Of a stretch of 64,000 bases of DNA, positions 57,481 through 64,000 are shown one piece after another (position 1 is the stretch's first letter; each line of letters starts with the position of its first letter). The position numbers and the translations under genes are program-made. Location of the stretch: NCBI RefSeq assembly GCF_011759375.1, contig NZ_JAARML010000005.1, forward strand, positions 124,001 to 188,000, written 5' to 3'. The notes below the pieces were generated by a model, which made no database searches, was not told the origin of the DNA, and saw only the letters and a list, made by a program, of their open reading frames with translations. Origin of the DNA: Paraflavitalea devenefica (GTDB lineage Bacteria; Bacteroidota; Bacteroidia; Chitinophagales; Chitinophagaceae).

Positions 57481-58053
57481 GTGCCGTCAGATCCATTACA
57501 TAATGAACAGGAATTGCTGCAGGGCCTGCAGGCCGGGGAGGAGCGCGCCTTTGCGGCCATTTATGAGCGCTATGCACCTGCTTTGATTGACTATACGGCA
57601 GCACGGCTTACCTCGCTGGAAGAAGCCCGGGATATCATTCATGATTTATTTGTGTACCTGTGGGAAGAGCGCGCCCATATCAACATTGCCCACTCCCTGC
57701 AGGCATTTTTATTCGCTGCCGTGCGCTACCGAATCATTGACCATATACGCCGCAGGATCACCCGGCGGGAATATGCCGATAAAGTACAGGCTTTGCAAAC
57801 GGCTATTATATCGGAGATGGAATATGCGCTGGACGTAAAAGACCTGCAACTGGTTATTGAAAACGCTGTACGGGAATTGCCGCCCCGCGTGCAGCAGGTG
57901 TACCGCCTCAGCCGCGACCAGCACCGCAGTGTTACAGAAATAGCTAAGGAACTGGGCGTTTCCCCGCAAACCGTCAAGAACCAACTGACCACAGCATTAA
58001 GCCACCTCCGGTCGGTGCTGCACCACCTGCCTTCCTTCCTTTGGTGGTTTTAA
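57481..58053 (+). CDS. ECF RNA polymerase sigma factor (GTG start)
   Basis: 190 residues. The start is GTG at 57481; the next residues (DPLHNEQELLQGLQAGEERAF) match the N-terminus of the sigma factor at 12683, which has a TTG. Region 2 has EEARDIIHDLFVYLWEER and region 4 has ELPPRVQQVYRLSRDQHRSVTEIAKELGVSPQTVKNQL. A FecR gene follows after 88 bp, then SusC and SusD. It should direct expression of that operon. Confidence 0.9.
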   Translation: MPSDPLHNEQELLQGLQAGEERAFAAIYERYAPALIDYTAARLTSLEEARDIIHDLFVYLWEERAHINIAHSLQAFLFAAVRYRIIDHIRRRITRREYADKVQALQTAIISEMEYALDVKDLQLVIENAVRELPPRVQQVYRLSRDQHRSVTEIAKELGVSPQTVKNQLTTALSHLRSVLHHLPSFLWWF

Positions 58054-58141
58054 CCTGTTCGTTACCATAGGATTAAAAAATTATTATCAAACGATAGTAC
58101 TACCTCTTTTTTGATCCGACTACTAATAACAGACTATACCT

Positions 58142-59332
58142 ATGGATCAATCAACGATGCAGGAATTATTGGACCGCTATCTGTCAGGAACCTGTTCTCC
58201 GGAAGAGCAACGGAAAATAGAAGACTGGCTGAACCATCAATCCCGGGAAAACAATGAATGGACAACGATGGACGCGTCTGCGAGAACGGCCTGGATGACT
58301 GGTGTATACCAGGATATCCGGCATACCATTACGCAACAGGCGGTAGCCGGCAACAACGAAAAACCAGTGATACCCTTTTACCGGCGACCATTCTTCCGGA
58401 TGGCTGCTGCAGCAATCATCGTGCTCCTGCTGGGAGCCGGCGTTTATGTATGGTTAATCCGTACCCCTGAAAATGTTTTACCCTCAACAGAAGGGTTGTC
58501 CAATCGCTTTAAGAACGATGTGCTGCCGGGTGGTAACAAAGCCCTGCTCACCCTGGCCAATGGCGCTACCATTGTATTGGACAGCGCCGCCAATGGAACA
58601 CTGGCGCAGCAGGGGAGCGTGGTGGTAACAAAAAAAGCAGATGGCCAGTTGGCTTATGATGCAAAAGCACGCACAACTGACAACTCACCACTCACCTTCA
58701 ACACCCTTTCCACTCCGCGCGGAGGTCAATACCAACTGGTATTGCCCGATGGCAGTAAGGTATGGCTGAATGCTGCCTCTTCTATTCGCTATCCGACTGC
58801 CTTTACCGGTAAGGAGCGGAACGTGGAGGTCACCGGCGAAGCTTATTTCGAAATAGCGAAAAATGCGAAGATGCCGTTTAAAGTGAAAGCAAATGGCCAG
58901 GCGGAAGTGGAAGTATTGGGCACCCACTTCAATGTGAATGCGTATGACGACGAAGCTGCGATAAAAACTACATTATTAGAAGGGAAGGTGAAAGTAACAC
59001 CGGCTACGGGTCATAGCTCGCAGCTTCTTTCGCCCGGACAGCAAGCACAGCTTATCAATGATCAATTATCAATAATCAATAATCCAGATGTGGAAGCAGT
59101 CATGGCCTGGAAAAACGGCCAGTTTAGCTTTAACAATACAGATATCAAAACCATCATGCGGCAGATTGCAAGGTGGTATGATGTAGACGTATCCTATGAC
59201 GCGAATGTGCAAGATACTTATACCGTGAGTCTTTCACGCAATGTGCCGGTATCAAAACTGTTCACGTACCTGGAATTAAGTGGTGGCGTGCATTTTAAGA
59301 TAGAAGGGAAGAAGGTAACGGTGATGGAATAA
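58142..59332 (+). CDS. FecR-family anti-sigma factor
   Basis: 396 residues. Cytoplasmic anti-sigma region (about 1-75), membrane span at about 84-105 (MAAAAIIVLLLGAGVYVWLI), then the FecR domain (LANGATIVLDSAANGTL; FNTLSTPRGGQYQLVLPDG; VWLNAASSIRYPTAF; GEAYFEIAKN; VEVLGTHFNVNAYDD) and a DUF4974-like end (IKTIMRQIARWYDVDV). It is a close paralogue of the protein at 13357, including tracts at 58668-58696 and 59011-59028 that consist of CTCAC/CTCGC quasi-repeats, and 59056-59085 of an ATTGATAATT-type repeat. Confidence 0.92.
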   Translation: MDQSTMQELLDRYLSGTCSPEEQRKIEDWLNHQSRENNEWTTMDASARTAWMTGVYQDIRHTITQQAVAGNNEKPVIPFYRRPFFRMAAAAIIVLLLGAGVYVWLIRTPENVLPSTEGLSNRFKNDVLPGGNKALLTLANGATIVLDSAANGTLAQQGSVVVTKKADGQLAYDAKARTTDNSPLTFNTLSTPRGGQYQLVLPDGSKVWLNAASSIRYPTAFTGKERNVEVTGEAYFEIAKNAKMPFKVKANGQAEVEVLGTHFNVNAYDDEAAIKTTLLEGKVKVTPATGHSSQLLSPGQQAQLINDQLSIINNPDVEAVMAWKNGQFSFNNTDIKTIMRQIARWYDVDVSYDANVQDTYTVSLSRNVPVSKLFTYLELSGGVHFKIEGKKVTVME

Positions 59333-59397
59333 ATAAAACAATATAGGATACGAATGAAAAAGTCTTTTTAAAAGAACTGTGTTAATTCAAAGCAAAA

Positions 59398-59423
59398 ACC
59401 GTCTCGCGGCCAGGCGAAACGGT
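59398..59423 (+). promoter_or_regulatory. Stem-loop in the fecR-susC leader (third locus)
   Basis: ACCGTCTCGC (59398-59407) pairs with GCGAAACGGT (59414-59423) with one mismatch around a 6-base loop. It occupies the same place between fecR and susC as the stem at 14684-14710 and resembles it, with a C-G to T-A replacement that keeps pairing. Confidence 0.45.
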
Positions 59424-59473
59424 CAATCGTTTGGATTAATTCAACTGTAACAATCATTGTCAGACTGCTATCA

Positions 59474-59493
59474 TCCCGACAAATTTGTCGGGA
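59474..59493. repeat. 20-bp perfect palindrome (TCCCGACAAATTTGTCGGGA)
   Basis: Both arms of TCCCGACAAA pair without a mismatch. It sits 37 bases before the susC ATG at 59530. Two overlapping palindromes follow within the susC coding start (59593-59622). Its form is that of a mobile palindromic repeat, but it could also be a regulatory site. Confidence 0.65.
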
Positions 59494-59529
59494 CGAGTAA
59501 ACATTGTTTAACCAAACACTACCAAAGTT

Positions 59530-62500
59530 ATGCATTTTAAGTGGCAAAATCCCGCTTTAACAGGGATTGCAGGAAAGCCTTTGGCCTTGTCGTCGGACAG
59601 GCGGTCCGAAGGATTCCTTCGGAGAAAGGCGCTCACCAAAACGCTGTTGATCATGAAGCTGACGGTCCTCTTATTACTCACCGCCTGTTTGCAGGTAAGC
59701 GCAAAGAGCTATGCCCAACAGGTATCCCTTTCCCTGAAAGACGCCCCTCTCGAAAAAGTCTTCAAGGAAATACAAAAGCAAACCGGCTACCAGTTTGTCT
59801 ACAACAACCGGCTGGTGCGCGGCTCCAGGAATGTATCGCTCCAGGTGAGCAAAGTTTCTGTGGAGCAGGTGCTGCAGCTCTGCTTTAAGGATCAGCCATT
59901 GACCTATGCCATTATTGATAAGACCATTATTGTAAAACCCAAAGAGGTGCGCTCTTTTACAGCAGCGTCTGCACCGGTACTGATAGCTATCAGGGGCACG
60001 GTACAGGACGAAGAAGGCAATCCGTTGATGGGCGTATCAATTACGATAAAAGGAAGCGATAAGGGGGTAACCACCAGTGCCAATGGTGAGTTCTCTATAC
60101 CGGAAGCAGATGAAAATGCTACGCTGGTATTTTCTTCTGTAGGTTATGAAGCGCAGACCATACCCGTGCAAAAAAGGACCAGCTTCTTTGTCCGTCTTAA
60201 ACGTTCTACCAAAGCCCTGGATGAAATGTATATCATTGGTTATGGCACTACCACCAAAAGATACAGCACCGGTTCTGTAACGCGGATCACTTCAGACGAC
60301 ATCAGCAAGCAGCCGGTGACCAACGTACTGCTGGCCATGCAGGGACGTATGCCCGGTGTTTATGTGGCGCAAAACAACGGTTTGCCGGGAGCAGGTCTTA
60401 CCATACAGATTCGAGGCGCTAACTCGCTCAATAGAACGCCGGGCCAGCTACCTTACACTATCAACCAGCCTTTATACATCATAGATGGTGTGCCTTACCT
60501 GTCGGAGCCTATCAATACACAGAGCACTACTTCCAATGTGCTTCCCTCTGCAGAAGGTAACACCCACCCGATGAATACCATCAACCCGGCAGATATTGAA
60601 AGCATTGATATCTTAAAGGATGCGGATGCTACCGCTATTTATGGGTCCCGGGGGGCAAACGGCGTAGTGCTGATCACTACCAAAAGAGGCAAAGCGGGCA
60701 GAACGCAGTTCACCATGAATGTAAATACTGGTCAGTCCAAAGTAGCCAACTTCGTGGAGTTGCTGGGCACCCCCGAATACATCGCCTTGCGCAAAAAAGG
60801 CTTTGCCAATTACGGGAATACGCCTACGGTGGCCAACGCTCCCGATCTGTTGGTATGGGATACCACCGCCTATACCGATTTTCAAAAGGTGCTGATTGGT
60901 GGTACGGCTCATTCCACTGATGTTACCGCCAGCGTATCCGGCGGCGATACCCGCACCAATTTCCTGCTCAGCGGCAGCTATCACCATGAAACCAATGTAT
61001 ATCCCGGTGGCCAGGGTTACCGGCGCGCTGCTGCCAATATCAGCATAAACCATAGCTCGGCCGACAAAAAGCTGTCCATTGGCTTTACGGCTATTTACAG
61101 TGCTGATAAAAACAACATCACCGCTACCGACTTAACTACGTACGCATACAACCTGTCTCCCAATTTTCCCCTGTACAAAGCAGATGGCAGCCTCTACTGG
61201 ACAGGCGATCTCCTGGGCACTAAAAACCCGCTGGGTTATTTGTACCAGACCAACGACAACAAGACCTCCAACCTGATGAGCAGCCTCAACCTGAAATACA
61301 ACCTCATCAAGGGGCTGGATATAAAGACAACCATGGGCTTTAGCCGTACAGATATGGACCAGGTAAGGATCACGCCGTCTATCTCTATGGACCCGGGTGT
61401 TGCCAGTAATGTGCCCGGCTCAATGTTCAGCTACAACTATACCAACAACTATATTATTGAGCCGCAGGCTACGTATAAAGCCACTATCTGGAAAGGGACG
61501 CTGGAGGCACTGGCTGGCGGTACCTGGCAGTTCAGGCAATCAAAGCAACCTTTTTATACGATTGCCAGCGGGTTTGCTTCGGATGAATTCCTGCGGAATC
61601 CTTCGCTGGCTACTACCATAAGCACCCGCACCTCATCACAGGATTACAAATATGCTTCCTTCTTTGGCCGCCTGAATTATAATTGGGATGGCCGCTATAT
61701 AGCGAACCTTGTATACAGGCGGGATGGTTCTTCCCGCTTCGGGCCTGGCAATAAGTATGGCAATTTCGGATCAGCGGGAGCCGCCTGGATATTCTCTGAA
61801 GAACAATTTGTTAAAGGGTTGCACTGGCTCAGCTTTGGCAAATTGCGTGGCAGCTATGGTGTAATAGGCAGCGATGCCATTGGTAACTACGGCTACCTCG
61901 ACAGCTATAGTTCATACTCCTATGCATATAATGGAATGGCCGGTCTCTATCCATCCAGGCTGGCCAATGCCGATTACAAATGGGAAGAGACCCGTAAGCT
62001 GGAAGCAGCTATTGAACTGGGCTTTCTGAATGACAGGTTGCTACTCACTGCTGCCTTTTACCGCAACCGTACCAGCAACCAGCTTATTAACTTCACGGTA
62101 AGTCCGCAAACCGGGTTTACCACCTACCAGTCAAACCTGCCGGCATTGGTTGAGAACAAAGGATGGGAGTTCTCCCTCAGCAGCACCAATATCCGCAATA
62201 AGGATTTTACCTGGAGTACTTCGCTCAATGTAAGCCTCAACCGGAATAAACTATTGAAGTTCGATAACATAGAAAAGACATCTTACTTTGGCCAATACAT
62301 AGTAGGCAATCCCATCAGCAGCGTGTATGTGTATCACTACAAAGGCATTGATACGCTCACCGGATTGCCCTCTTTCGAAGATGCCAATAAAAGCGGTACC
62401 ATCACAGGTGGATTTGCTGCTACCGGCCGGGGCGACCGGTATTTTGCCGGCACTACTTACCCGGAATACTTTGGAGGTCTTTCCAATACCTTTAAATACA

Positions 62501-62946
62501 AAGGCCTTTCACTGGACATCCTCTTCCAGTTTGTGAAACAAAAAGCAAGAAGCATCATGAGCGCTTCTTTCTATCCACCGGGTTATATGTATAACGCTTC
62601 GGCCGAAGTGGTGCACGAATACCTGGCGCTGGGTTCGCGGGATAAACTCATCACCGCTACTACTTCACCGTCCTCCGCTTTAGCCGCTTACTTAGCTTAT
62701 TCCAACTATACCGGTTCCGATGCGTTGCTGGTGGATGCTTCCTTTATACGGCTGAAGAACGTAAGCCTGTCTTACAGTCTCCCGGAAAAGCTGCTGCGCA
62801 AAGCCCGGCTCAACAACCTGCGTCTATATGTACAGGGACAGAACCTGTTTACCATTACTTCCTACGATGGATTTGATCCGGAATCACAGTCGGTAAGCGT
62901 GCCGCCTTTAAGGACCATTGTTACAGGTATTCAGTTCACCTTTTAA
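59530..62946 (+). CDS. SusC/RagA-type TonB-linked receptor with STN domain
   Basis: 1138 residues. A start at the internal Met42 (59653), directly before the signal core KLTVLLLLTACLQVSA, is possible; the first 41 residues include a stretch (22-31) encoded by overlapping palindromes at 59593-59622. The STN domain covers about 66-140 (DAPLEKVFKEIQKQTGYQFVYN), the carboxypeptidase-like domain about 155-230 (IRGTVQDEEGNPLMGVSI). The plug has IIGYGTTTKRYSTGSVTRI and ILKDADATAIYGSRGANG; the barrel ends TGIQFTF. It pairs with the SusD gene 13 bp downstream and should be controlled by the ECF/FecR pair upstream. Confidence 0.93.
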   Translation: MHFKWQNPALTGIAGKPLALSSDRRSEGFLRRKALTKTLLIMKLTVLLLLTACLQVSAKSYAQQVSLSLKDAPLEKVFKEIQKQTGYQFVYNNRLVRGSRNVSLQVSKVSVEQVLQLCFKDQPLTYAIIDKTIIVKPKEVRSFTAASAPVLIAIRGTVQDEEGNPLMGVSITIKGSDKGVTTSANGEFSIPEADENATLVFSSVGYEAQTIPVQKRTSFFVRLKRSTKALDEMYIIGYGTTTKRYSTGSVTRITSDDISKQPVTNVLLAMQGRMPGVYVAQNNGLPGAGLTIQIRGANSLNRTPGQLPYTINQPLYIIDGVPYLSEPINTQSTTSNVLPSAEGNTHPMNTINPADIESIDILKDADATAIYGSRGANGVVLITTKRGKAGRTQFTMNVNTGQSKVANFVELLGTPEYIALRKKGFANYGNTPTVANAPDLLVWDTTAYTDFQKVLIGGTAHSTDVTASVSGGDTRTNFLLSGSYHHETNVYPGGQGYRRAAANISINHSSADKKLSIGFTAIYSADKNNITATDLTTYAYNLSPNFPLYKADGSLYWTGDLLGTKNPLGYLYQTNDNKTSNLMSSLNLKYNLIKGLDIKTTMGFSRTDMDQVRITPSISMDPGVASNVPGSMFSYNYTNNYIIEPQATYKATIWKGTLEALAGGTWQFRQSKQPFYTIASGFASDEFLRNPSLATTISTRTSSQDYKYASFFGRLNYNWDGRYIANLVYRRDGSSRFGPGNKYGNFGSAGAAWIFSEEQFVKGLHWLSFGKLRGSYGVIGSDAIGNYGYLDSYSSYSYAYNGMAGLYPSRLANADYKWEETRKLEAAIELGFLNDRLLLTAAFYRNRTSNQLINFTVSPQTGFTTYQSNLPALVENKGWEFSLSSTNIRNKDFTWSTSLNVSLNRNKLLKFDNIEKTSYFGQYIVGNPISSVYVYHYKGIDTLTGLPSFEDANKSGTITGGFAATGRGDRYFAGTTYPEYFGGLSNTFKYKGLSLDILFQFVKQKARSIMSASFYPPGYMYNASAEVVHEYLALGSRDKLITATTSPSSALAAYLAYSNYTGSDALLVDASFIRLKNVSLSYSLPEKLLRKARLNNLRLYVQGQNLFTITSYDGFDPESQSVSVPPLRTIVTGIQFTF
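59593..59622. repeat. Overlapping palindromes inside the 5' end of susC
   Basis: TCGGAC (59593-59598) pairs with GTCCGA (59604-59609), and CCGAAGGA (59606-59613) pairs with TCCTTCGG (59615-59622). They share CCGA and so could switch between two stems. They encode part of the N-terminal extension (SSDRRSEGFLRR) that is not conserved in the other SusC proteins here. Confidence 0.6.
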
Positions 62947-62959
62947 ATCAGCTACTACC

Positions 62960-64000
62960 ATGTTTAAAACATACATCATACCGGTTATTACCTTCTCCCT
63001 GGCCATTGCCTTGCTGCCGGGTTGTAACAAGCTTGTTGAAATAGATCCGCCGCTGAATGAAATGAGCTCCGAACGGGTATTCAAATCGGATAATACAGCG
63101 AAGTCAACATTGTCAGGTTTATACAGCCTCTTGTCGCAGTCCCAGGCACAGGTTATACAGCTCACGCTTTTCCCGGCCCTTGGATCGGATGAACTGGAGC
63201 TTCTGCCCGCCAGCGTTACCTATGAGGATGTGCGGAACAATACCATGCAGGCCACTTCTTCCAATGCCTCCGGTTTTTTTAATGATCTCTATGCTTCTGT
63301 ATACCGCGCCAACAGCATCATTGAAGGACTGCAGAAATATACCGGCACTTCTGCCGCGGTGAAAAAGCAACTAACAGGAGAGGCGAAATTCATCAGGGCT
63401 TATTGTTACTTCTACCTTGTTAATCTTTTTGGTAAAGTGCCGCTGGTGCTGGAAACAGATGTTACAAAAACGGCTTACCTGCCAAGGACATCTGTAGACT
63501 CCGTATATGACCAGATCATTAAAGACCTGACAGATGCAAAGGATAGCCTGCCTGCTGATTATTCCGCTTCATCAGGCAACCGCACCAATGCCAATAAGTA
63601 TGCGGCTACTGCTTTACTGGCGAGGGCTTATCTCTATACCGGCAATTACACGGCAGCAGAGAGCAATGCTACAGAAGTGATCAATGCTACTTCGCTTTAT
63701 TCACTGATACCTGCTGCCAGCATGGGCACCGGTGTTTTTATAAAGAACAGCGCAGAAGCCATTCTGCAGTTTATGCCTTACCTCAATGCGACTAACAGCT
63801 ACACAGCAGAAGGCGCCACCTTTGTGACCACTACCTCGCAGTATTCCCTGCGCACTACTTATGTGAATGCTTTTGAAGCCGGCGATCTCCGCAGGTTGAA
63901 GTGGATCAACGAGGTAACGCTTAATGGGGTGGTCAACTACCAGCCTTATAAATACAAGTACAGGACCAATGCGCTGGCGGTAGCGGCCGGTGTTACCGAG
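62960..64000 (+). CDS. SusD/RagB-type lipoprotein, 5' part only
   Basis: The frame is open from ATG 62960 to the right edge (347 codons). The lipoprotein signal is MFKTYIIPVITFSLAIALLPGC (Cys22). SusD features are YASVYRANSIIEGLQKY, LTGEAKFIRAYCYFYLVNLFGKVPLV, SVYDQIIKDLTDAKDSLP and KYAATALLARAYLYTGNY. It pairs with the SusC 13 bp upstream. The C-terminal third lies outside the window. Confidence 0.92.
   Translation, partial: MFKTYIIPVITFSLAIALLPGCNKLVEIDPPLNEMSSERVFKSDNTAKSTLSGLYSLLSQSQAQVIQLTLFPALGSDELELLPASVTYEDVRNNTMQATSSNASGFFNDLYASVYRANSIIEGLQKYTGTSAAVKKQLTGEAKFIRAYCYFYLVNLFGKVPLVLETDVTKTAYLPRTSVDSVYDQIIKDLTDAKDSLPADYSASSGNRTNANKYAATALLARAYLYTGNYTAAESNATEVINATSLYSLIPAASMGTGVFIKNSAEAILQFMPYLNATNSYTAEGATFVTTTSQYSLRTTYVNAFEAGDLRRLKWINEVTLNGVVNYQPYKYKYRTNALAVAAGVTE

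Overview
The window is chromosomal DNA of a Bacteroidota bacterium, most likely a member of the Chitinophagaceae (relatives of Chitinophaga or Niastella). The evidence is four SusC-type TonB receptors each followed by a SusD-like lipoprotein, three ECF sigma/FecR pairs, a reg_prop-type sensor kinase with a LytTR regulator, a protein with a type IX secretion C-terminus, and almost no Shine-Dalgarno sequences. This is inference from gene content; no rRNA or tRNA gene was seen.

Layout. 1-284: start of an exported protein running off the left edge. 566-3127: a lone TonB-dependent receptor. 3266-9941: ECF sigma, FecR, SusC (with STN domain), SusD. 10111-12474: a GH127-type beta-L-arabinofuranosidase bracketed by two related covarying hairpins. 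12683-22948: a second ECF sigma, FecR, STN-SusC, SusD set followed by a zinc metalloprotease and a lipoprotein, which suggests a peptide or protein substrate. 23026-44803: a catabolic locus built round amino-sugar genes. It holds a HiPIP and a sugar-dehydrogenase-like lipoprotein (minus strand), then on the plus strand a Tat-exported glycoside-hydrolase-like protein, a Tat-exported DegT-type aminotransferase, a beta-propeller protein, a ceramidase-like amidase, a TIM-barrel-like lipoprotein, SusC (no STN), SusD, a DUF5017-like lipoprotein, a sugar MFS transporter, nagA, nagB, a LacI regulator and a Tat-exported Gfo/Idh/MocA protein. Four copies of an 18-bp imperfect palindrome (TTCGTGTACGTTAACGAA) lie before the transcription units of this locus and are the probable operators of the LacI regulator. 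44894-47280: Crp-family regulator, YcaC-like hydrolase and pirin with clear terminators. 47293-47985: unknown protein. 47986-48743: gene-poor, repeat-rich stretch with eight 11-bp tandem units. 48744-50684: T9SS-secreted LamG-like protein. 50690-55079: sensor kinase and LytTR regulator. 55314-57446: two lipoproteins and a possible small gene. 57481-64000: third ECF sigma, FecR, STN-SusC and SusD set, cut by the right edge.

How the parts work together. The three ECF/FecR-linked SusC proteins carry an STN domain, so uptake there can signal through FecR to the sigma factor. The LacI-controlled SusC lacks STN and its expression is probably set by a cytoplasmic sugar effector. In the 23-45 kb locus, SusCD would import an amino-sugar-containing ligand, the periplasmic enzymes would trim or modify it, the MFS protein would carry the sugar inward, and NagA and NagB would turn GlcNAc-6-phosphate into fructose-6-phosphate. 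The most unusual part is the set of Tat-exported aminotransferase and Gfo/Idh proteins together with a heme-less dehydrogenase and its HiPIP, all apparently under one operator.
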